From positions 620,001-684,000 of the forward strand of contig SWDT01000016.1 of the NCBI GenBank assembly GCA_009193035.1: DNA of 64,000 nt. The letters run 5' to 3'. Each line of letters starts with the position of its first letter. The first letter of the stretch is position 1. Both the position numbers and the translations under genes were made by a program. The notes beneath the pieces were generated by a model, which searched no databases, was not told the origin of the DNA, and saw only the letters and a program-made list of their open reading frames with translations. Below, piece after piece: positions 57,208-64,000 of the stretch. Origin of the DNA: Halicephalobus mephisto (Eukaryota > Nematoda > Chromadorea > Rhabditida > Panagrolaimidae).

Positions 57208-58556
57208 TTAGAGATCACCAAACTCATCCAGATTGATCAGGAAATAATGGTCAAGATGTGCCAGTGAATGAGCCTTTCGATTCTTCTTTGAATTAGTTTT
57301 CAGTTTGAATAAATAATATCCAACTACTAGCAAAAGCAGTATCGATGAATAAATTACACATGTGATTAGTATGTCTTTTCCATCCCGCGAGAGCAATTTT
57401 TCTGCCCAAATTACTAAAGATTTTACGGTAATTGTATTAATAGGTGCAGTAATTTCTGCAGTCGTCACAGAAGCTGGCTTAACAGTTGAATTGATTTTTA
57501 CAGGTTTCACAGTAATTTTATTAGTAGTTAAAGTGGTTGCAGTAGATTTTACAGCAACTGAATCAGTAGTTAAAGTGGTCTCCATTGGTTTTACAGTAGT
57601 TCCATTAGTTGAAATAATTGTAGTGGGTTTTGCAGTGGTTGTAGTTGTAGTAGTTGTAGTAGTTGAAGTAATTTCGCTCTTGTTTAAATCATTTCCGAAA
57701 TCACATGATGATTGTTCTCTATAAATACCATACTTTAATTGCATATCATTTACGTTTGATCGCATAAAATTTCAAGAACTACATTTACAGATTTTAACAT
57801 ACCGTATAATATCACATTGTTGTACGTTCTTCAAATTCCTGTAAGATTTAATTCCATTAATAGATTCTGTTATTGAGAGTTCCCATGGGTTGACACTAAT
57901 GTCCAGAATGTTCTGAAAAAATATGTGATCATCGTTTACTGTAAATAAATCAGTAAACTTACAAATGGACCCTTGAAAATTTCAGTTCGATTGATTTCGT
58001 AACCGTCTGGAGTCAGGATCCATCGTTTCACAATGTTCTTTCGTTCTATTCTGTAAGTATACGTTTTCTTTGCCCCAAAATAAATATCGTCAACTGAAAT
58101 ACAGGTCACATTCACTTTCTTAGTGATATCAAGTTTGTTGGTATCGACAATTCCGACATAACGCTTGACTCCTTTGTGTCCGACAAAGTAGAATAAAGTA
58201 TTGTCATACAATTGTATCTGTATATCCATTATGACGCCAGATCTTCTGAAGCAAGAAGAAAGGTTGAAGTTGGTGTTTTTCCCGTCTTTGTTCCTGACCA
58301 ACCGAAATGTAGGAAATTTATCATGTGCTTCAACAGTGAACTTCTAAAAATATATATTTAATGGTATTCATTAGTCGACTACTACCTGATCATTGAATTT
58401 GCCGACGTTGTATTTGAACAACAATTCAGAAACAGATACATGGAAAACTGAAATAAATATAGTAGGAATCCAATACGATAGTTTTAATACGATTTAAAAC
58501 TGATGGTGAAATTACTTACCAAAGGAAAGAACAACGAAGAAAAACAAATTAGTCAT
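57208..58556 (-). CDS. Array paralogue 3: type I membrane protein with Thr-rich stalk
   Basis: Exons 58556-58520, 58447-58386, 58343-57963, 57912-57803 and 57718-57208 give 366 residues, the longest in the array. Signal peptide MTNLFFFVVLSF. The core is the most divergent (CFRRSG, VTCISVDD, KTYTYRIERK, WILTPDGYEI) but keeps all four cysteines. The extra length is a stalk of about 100 residues that starts with ten threonines and continues with T-T-x-K-P repeats, the usual look of a mucin-like O-glycosylated spacer. A helix (ILITCVIYSSILLLLVVGYYLF) and a tail with basic KKNRK then HYFLINLDEF and stop follow; the tail is unlike those of 2, 4 and 5. The stalk would hold the core further from the membrane. 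Confidence 0.85.
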
Positions 58557-59120
58557 TCTGAAAGTAATTACAACGAATTCCGTCATATCAAGAATTCTGG
58601 ATTTTATATATTACTAGCCGGAAATTCTATTACTTATAATGTTTTTTACTAATCGAAATAGCGGAATTATTAATGAGAAATACTTTTATCAGAATATTTA
58701 GTAAACCCAATTTGACTTTGGAGATTCGTTCATTACAGAAATACAACAGAAAGAACATAAACTGACCAGCAGAAGTCAGAAAATTCATGGTTATCTGGAG
58801 ACAGTCCAAAACGTGATCAAGTCAGAAAAATCTAAAAAACAGAACATGGAATTGTAACTAACACTTTCGTCGTAAGGTGATTAATTAAAACTATAAAAAG
58901 AGACGTCAACCTTGTTGAGTCACCTTTACAAAAATACATTTCCATCGAACAAGGTATCATAATTATAAAGGACCACATTGGACTTGTTGGGTTAAATTCG
59001 TGATTATAGAAATTGTATCTTATTAATATTTTAAGATGAACCTATCCCAATTGCTGCATACATAAATATCCACAGCATCATTCCCCACTTTATACTTTTC
59101 ATTAAATACCAGTACATGAA
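58557..59120. other. Spacer upstream of array paralogue 3
   Basis: No exon recognised; likely the promoter of paralogue 3. Confidence 0.45.
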
Positions 59121-59570
59121 TTTTTCTCTCCTTTGTGAGATTAGTTTTCGGTTTCAAACAGCGAGATCCAATTCCTCACAATATCTGCATTAAAATGAAT
59201 ACTACACATGTGATTAATATCAATATGATATCACGATTGATAGTTGAATTCGTCGAGGCTTCTGAAGATGCTGTAGTAACTGACTCAGAGGTTGAAATAA
59301 CTTTATCTTCTGCCGGACAGTTTTTCAAACCACATGTGTTTTCTTCTCTAAAATTTTACTTCTTAATTTTATTAAGAGTAAGAGCATAACCAAAGTAAAT
59401 AATTCGCTTCACTCAAGTCGTTTAGATGTCCTTAATTAAACAACTCTATTTTGTCCGTTCCGATATGAAATTTCAATTCTCTAGTATTATCTAATGCAAA
59501 GTTTCCATGAGGTTTGAATAACAATTCTCAAGTGTCATTGATAATCAACTTTAACATGAAAAGTGTTAAA
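59121..59570 (-). pseudogene. Relic of an array member (last exons only)
   Basis: After an acceptor (AAAATTTTAG, ending at 59351 on the minus strand) the frame matches the family last exon: EENTCGLKN, a Ser/Thr-rich stalk, NRDIILILITCVVFILMQIL. A TGA then interrupts it where the helix should continue, and reading through the frame is tail-like for about 45 more codons. A possible exon 4 (about 59400-59560) has stops. No exons 1-3 exist, because paralogue 4 ends at 59671. It shows the array has gained and lost members. Confidence 0.7.
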
Positions 59571-59670
59571 CATCATGATTCATTTTGAACAAATAACCGA
59601 GTTGAGGGAAAATAAGAGCCAATAGAATCTGAAAGATCAGTGGCGTCTCCAAATCATAGTCAAGTTCCTA

Positions 59671-60787
59671 CTAATTTATTTCTTCGTAAATAGAATCAAT
59701 TTCTTCTCGTGAGGTAGAATCAAAAGTCCTATAGGATATCAGCACATCGTTACTTCGCTCGTCCTGAGAACTATTGTTTCGTTTCATCAGGTAGTATGCA
59801 GTTGCCAACAAGATCTGTATCAACAGAAGCACTCCACTCGTGATCAAGATGACTTTGACATCATGGGTGAAAATTGTGTCTAACGGCAGTTCTGTAGGTT
59901 TTGTGATAGTTGAACTAGTTGTATTATCAGAATCACATTGGGTTCTTTCGCTGTAAATGTTGTATATCAACTATAGAGAATCGAAATTTGACTCCGTAAG
60001 ATTTGCAATGCTACAATTTTATAAACGTCAACACACCGTAAGATATCACACTGCTGTATGTCGTCCAAATCATTGTAAATTGTGACTTTATTATCACTGC
60101 TGGATACCGAAATGGTATCTTGATCAACATCGATTTTTGAAATTTCCTAAAAAAGAAAATTGTGATCATTGTCTACTTTAGCTAAACGCACAAATGAGCT
60201 ATCGAATATCATAATTGGATCGATTTCGTCACCATTAGGAGTTAATGTCCATTGTTTCACAGTATGGTTTCCTTGGATTCTGTAGATGTAAGCTTTGTGT
60301 TTTCCAAAATAAGCATCGTCGGCATAAGTGCAGTTTTCCTTGAGTTCTTCGCTAGAATCAGGGAGACTCTTGAGATTGACAATTCCCACGTATCTTTTCT
60401 TTTTCTCTCGTTCGATATTAAAGAATAAGGAATAATTATAAAATTTTACTTCTGTTGTACGATTGTATTGCTTGCCGCAAATAAAAAGATCAAATGAAAA
60501 GCGGTTTCCGTTTTTGATTTTGATTAATTGAAATTTAGAAGAGCCTCTATTTTGTTGGATCTTGAACTCCTGAAGAACATATTTCGTCATATATTTCTTT
60601 ATCAAATGCTTACCTGATCATCGAAATTACTATCATTGATTTTGAACGATAATTCAGAAAAAGATGTATGGAAAACTAAAATACGTACAGTGCAAAATAT
60701 TGAAATATAATATCTTACTGTTACTTAAAACTGATGATAAAAGTACCTACCGAAGAGAAGAATGATAACAAAAAACCGACTAATCAT
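59671..60787 (-). CDS. Array paralogue 4: type I membrane protein, tail ending YEEIN
   Basis: Exons 60787-60751, 60675-60614, 60569-60192, 60146-60037 and 59950-59671 give 288 residues. Signal peptide MISRFFVIILLF. The core has LFICGKQYN, ENCTYADD, KAYIYRIQ and WTLTPNGDEIDPIMIF; cysteines three and four are in QQCDIL and TQCDSD. A short Thr/Ser stalk leads to the helix (VILITSGVLLLIQILLATAYYLM). The tail of about 40 residues includes ISYRTF and ends EEIDSIYEEIN. YEEI is the classic optimal ligand of Src-family SH2 domains when phosphorylated. The placement at the extreme C-terminus mirrors paralogue 2. Function beyond that is inference. Confidence 0.85.
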
Positions 60788-62057
60788 CTTTAAAATGAAG
60801 TAAATAAATAACCTTTTGCAGTGTCTCGATTTCATTACTAATGACTGCATTTTGATTTACCGAAAATATCTCTTACTCACAAAGATAGTAATCTTATTTA
60901 AAAAACTAAGAAAGAATTTTATTGAAAAGTACGTTTCGAAAACAACTGGATGTCTATTTGAAGCTTTTGATAAGTTTAGTCACAGTAAATATGGATTCTG
61001 AATGCGCATCCAGTAAGTTATGAAATGCATTATTGCCTATTCTAGGGAACCTCTTCGAGTAAAATAACTTTATTTGTTAGTTTTCTCATCAAATCTCTTA
61101 ATTCACTCGATTTACCTTTAGAAATTTATTCCTTAAAAATCGGTAGAAAATATGAAACTAACCAAGAACAACAGAATTGAAACAAATTTTTTATCACCTG
61201 AAATCGTCTGATGGAACTTTAATAAACTCTAATAGGAAGATCTAAACCACAGAAGAAACAGAAAATGGAATCAACATCTTTGTTATTAAATGATTAATTA
61301 GTTTTCAAAAACTACATAAATCTTGATAACTCATCTATAAACAAATTCATGTTTAACAAATATTAGTAACTATGAAGGAAGAAGAGAACAATTACAGACC
61401 CCTGGAGAGTTCGCTTAACTAATTCCTTTAATATACAGACTGTATCTTTCTGTTAACCTACGTTCTAGTCACTGTTCACTTATAGACATCGCTTCGAAAT
61501 AAAGTTCGATATTTCCCTCGCAATCCTTTTATTGGTGTGCAGAACGGAGTGTAGTGTGCTCTAGAATCTTCACTACAATTCCAAAACACTTTCCAATTAA
61601 TCGATGTTTCAGAAAATTTGATGGAAGACCAAGAAAGCCAGACCGAATTCAGCACTATCAGAACAAGTACTTTTTGTTACCTTATTTTTAACCATTTTGG
61701 AAGAAAGCACTATTAAAACTTGCATTCATAATAAGAATTTTCAGTTTTTATACATCTATAAAAAGCTTCCATTATGTAATACAACCTTTTCTATGTCTGG
61801 AAAGTCTCATTTCGAAAAGCTTATTATGAAGTAAGAAGATCAAGCTTTGATTCTTATAATTTGATTCATTGATATTCGGTAATTTCCATAGTCCATCACT
61901 TTTGATATAGAGACTGATCCTGCCATCTAAATTTCTAATATTTTTGAATAATATATTATCTTTGAACTTTCAACTGCAACTCTACCATAAATTTTATTTA
62001 TAAGTAACCTTGAAATTATTAAATTTAAAGCAATCTAAAAATTACTTTTCTGAAGAT
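60788..62057. other. Spacer between array paralogues 4 and 5
   Basis: About 1.3 kb with no exon I can support. It is longer than the other spacers and could hide a further decayed member, but I found no family motif. Confidence 0.4.
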
Positions 62058-63444
62058 CTATGCTTGGAACTTTGCTGGTGGTGAAGGAAGTGGAAGTGGC
62101 GGAACTTTAGGAGTCCTTGGAATTTCATAATCATTGTTAGATTCTTCCTCATCAGCCAAAGTATAATCATCGTTATGTTCCTGCGAATAACCATTTTGAC
62201 CTCTCTTAGAGTCAGTTTTCCATGCTCCCAAGCAATATCCAACTACTAACAGGATCTCTATCAACAACAGTATTCCACATGAAATTAGTGCCACTTTGGT
62301 ATCGTGGGTGAAAATCGTTCCTATCAGAGCTTCTATGGATTTCGTTGGAATTGCATTAACAGGTGAGATAATTTCATTCTTGTTTGAATCATATGAGATA
62401 TTCCTCCTATAAATGTTATACCGTAATTAGATACAATTGAAATTTAATTGCATAGGATTTAAAATAATGGTTTATACAACTTCCAACATACCGTAAGATA
62501 TCATATTGCTGCAATTGATTGAAATCCATAAAAATAGTCAGTTTCTCATTCTTATCGCCTAACAATGAAAGCCACTCTGGACTAGCAACAATACTCGAGA
62601 TTTCCTAGAAAAATAAGATCATTATATTATTTTTTCGCTTAAGTAAATTAAACCCACAAAGTTAGTTTTGGCAATCACGATGGAGTCAATTTCATCACCA
62701 TCTGGAGTTAATGTCCATCGTTTCAGAATTTTATTCTTCTTTATTCTGTAAATGTAAGCTTTGTCAGTTTCAAAATGAACACCATCAACAGGAACACATG
62801 TTTGATTCAGATTACGGCCTTCATCAATTAAGTTTTTGACATTGACAATTCCAATGTACTCTTTAATGAACTCTTTTTCACGAATAGCGAAGAATAAGGA
62901 ATAGTTGTAAAGTTTTACTAAATTTTGATTTACAAATCCATCTTTAATGCCACAAAGAGAAAGATTAAATTTAGTAATTTCCTCGTTTTTGTTTCTGACT
63001 AATTGAATTCTCGACGGATATATATGTTGTTTAATAGTGAATTTCTAAAAAAGTATATTTTTAATGAAATTTTTCGAATTTGTTTACCTGACCATCGAAT
63101 TCACCAACATCATTGTCAAAAAATAAATAACAAAAACATAATCGGAAAACTGAAATCACACTATGAAAAAAATTAGAATTAACATCTTACACGATTGTCT
63201 AACAATGAACTTCTAAAATTTCCTAGAAGCATACAGTATTTTCAATTTCGAATTCTAATTCCAAGTTTCTATTAAATTTTGAAAAGTCCAAAAAGTTACA
63301 CGAGATCTTGGAAAATCTCAAGACCTTTGAGGAATCCCAATATATAGAGTAAAAAGTAATACCGTATGATGTCATTACCATTGCTTAGAAATCATAATAA
63401 TACTTACCAAAGAAGAAAATGCCGAAAATATACCAGCTAACCAT
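62058..63444 (-). CDS. Array paralogue 5: type I membrane protein, tail with YEIP and proline-rich end
   Basis: Exons 63444-63408, 63149-63088, 63044-62658, 62604-62492 and 62406-62058 give 315 residues. Signal peptide MVSWYIFGIFFF; exon 2 is the most divergent. The core has LSLCGIKD, QTCVPVDG, KAYIYRIKK and WTLTPDGDEIDSIVI. Cysteines one and two are kept, but three and four are both tyrosine (QQYDIL and ISYDSN), each a TGT to TAT change. The helix (VALISCGILLLIEILLVVGYCL) is followed by a 50-residue tail with NGYSQE, DDYTLADEE, NDYEIPRTP and then KVPPLPLPSPP. That combines pYxxP/SH2-like sites with an SH3-type proline stretch. The first intron is the longest in the array (258 bases). Confidence 0.85.
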
Positions 63445-64000
63445 TCTATTGATGGAGTGAAAACGACATTACATCTAATCAATGAGTCAAATCATATTAT
63501 TGGTTTTTGCAAAGTTCAATTACTCATAGATGTGTTTATCAAAAAAATGATATTGTTGATGAAAAGTTCGTTTTCTTATCAATGTCTTAAATTCACTCAT
63601 TTTACAATTAGACATTTTTTTAGAGTTTAATATAAACTAAACAGATTCATGTTCATAGTCATTTAAAATCGTCCATTAAATTTCGATAACATTAAAAAAA
63701 TCATAAAATACTAATGTACAGTAAATACTACGATTATAAACAATCGATAAAATTTATCAATAGTCATATTAGTATTTGAAAACGACCAATCATGTTTTCC
63801 ATAATACCAAAGTCCATTAGATATTCTTGCAGTTGGTTTCAAAGTTTTCTGAATATTTATCCTTACATTCCATGTAGTAATCAAGTCTTATTAGAAATTC
63901 ACAATTAGAATATAAAGATAGTTAAGAATAACAAAAGAACCTTCAACTATAAGATCATCACAGGTCAGTTATGCAACGTTTGTTAAATTATCCATGGTTA
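63445..64000. other. AT-rich right edge
   Basis: Likely the promoter of paralogue 5. No further array exon is visible before the window ends. Confidence 0.45.

Noticed and set aside
57362..57724. Plus-strand Val-rich open frame
   Set aside because: Antisense of the Thr-rich stalk of paralogue 3, since ACn repeats read as GTn on the other strand.
1..64000. tRNA, rRNA or CRISPR arrays
   Set aside because: No cloverleaf-like or rRNA-like stretch stood out by eye, and the repeats lack regular spacer structure; a covariance-model scan was not possible.

Overview
The window looks like a nematode nuclear chromosome. Introns are short and AT-rich and end in TTTCAG or TTTTAG. Several genes have a splice acceptor 0-10 bases before their ATG with no visible upstream exon, as expected for spliced-leader trans-splicing. 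Four minus-strand housekeeping genes are packed 110-242 bases apart like an operon. The left edge carries the end of a nematode-type serpentine chemoreceptor, and the ciliary dynein gene has an X-box in its promoter. I cannot name the species. All gene models were spliced by hand from GT/AG sites, reading phase and family similarity recalled from knowledge; nothing was searched.

Layout. 0.27-0.64 kb: last exon of a chemoreceptor. 0.9-2.9 kb: translation termination factor eRF3. 3.4-13.1 kb: an accessory region with three AIG1-type GTPase genes, an inverted 487-bp partial duplicate of one of them, an Asn-rich glycoprotein-like repeat gene and a dead LINE fragment. 13.3-17.6 kb: a GRAMD1/Aster-type sterol-transfer protein. 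19.4-21.0 kb: an unrecognised Ser/Lys-rich gene. 21.0-23.7 kb: mostly AT-rich repeats. 24.2-25.35 kb: a protein with several dsRNA-binding domains. 25.4-32.7 kb, minus strand: tmem-39, a Gemin6-like gene, rpn-2 and sds-22, a probable operon. 33.05-52.97 kb: a 23-exon cytoplasmic dynein-2 heavy chain of about 4226 residues (che-3/DYNC2H1). 54.0-63.4 kb, minus strand: five tandem paralogues of an unrecognised type I membrane protein family plus one relic.

The most interesting part is the right-hand array. All five genes share a rigid five-exon plan: signal peptide, short linker, a core ectodomain with a conserved WTLTPDGDEI-type motif, a Cys exon, then stalk, transmembrane segment and tail. The tails differ sharply. 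One ends in YEEI, the preferred Src-family SH2 ligand, and another in YEQI. One has a YEIP motif and a proline-rich stretch, one has an unrelated tail, and one is cut to about a dozen residues. The paralogue lacking one of two partner cysteines also lacks the other, which suggests a disulfide. This is the layout expected of a diversifying cell-surface receptor family with signalling and non-signalling members. The function itself is inference. With the membrane-associated AIG1 GTPases on the left, fast-evolving accessory loci flank a conserved housekeeping block.
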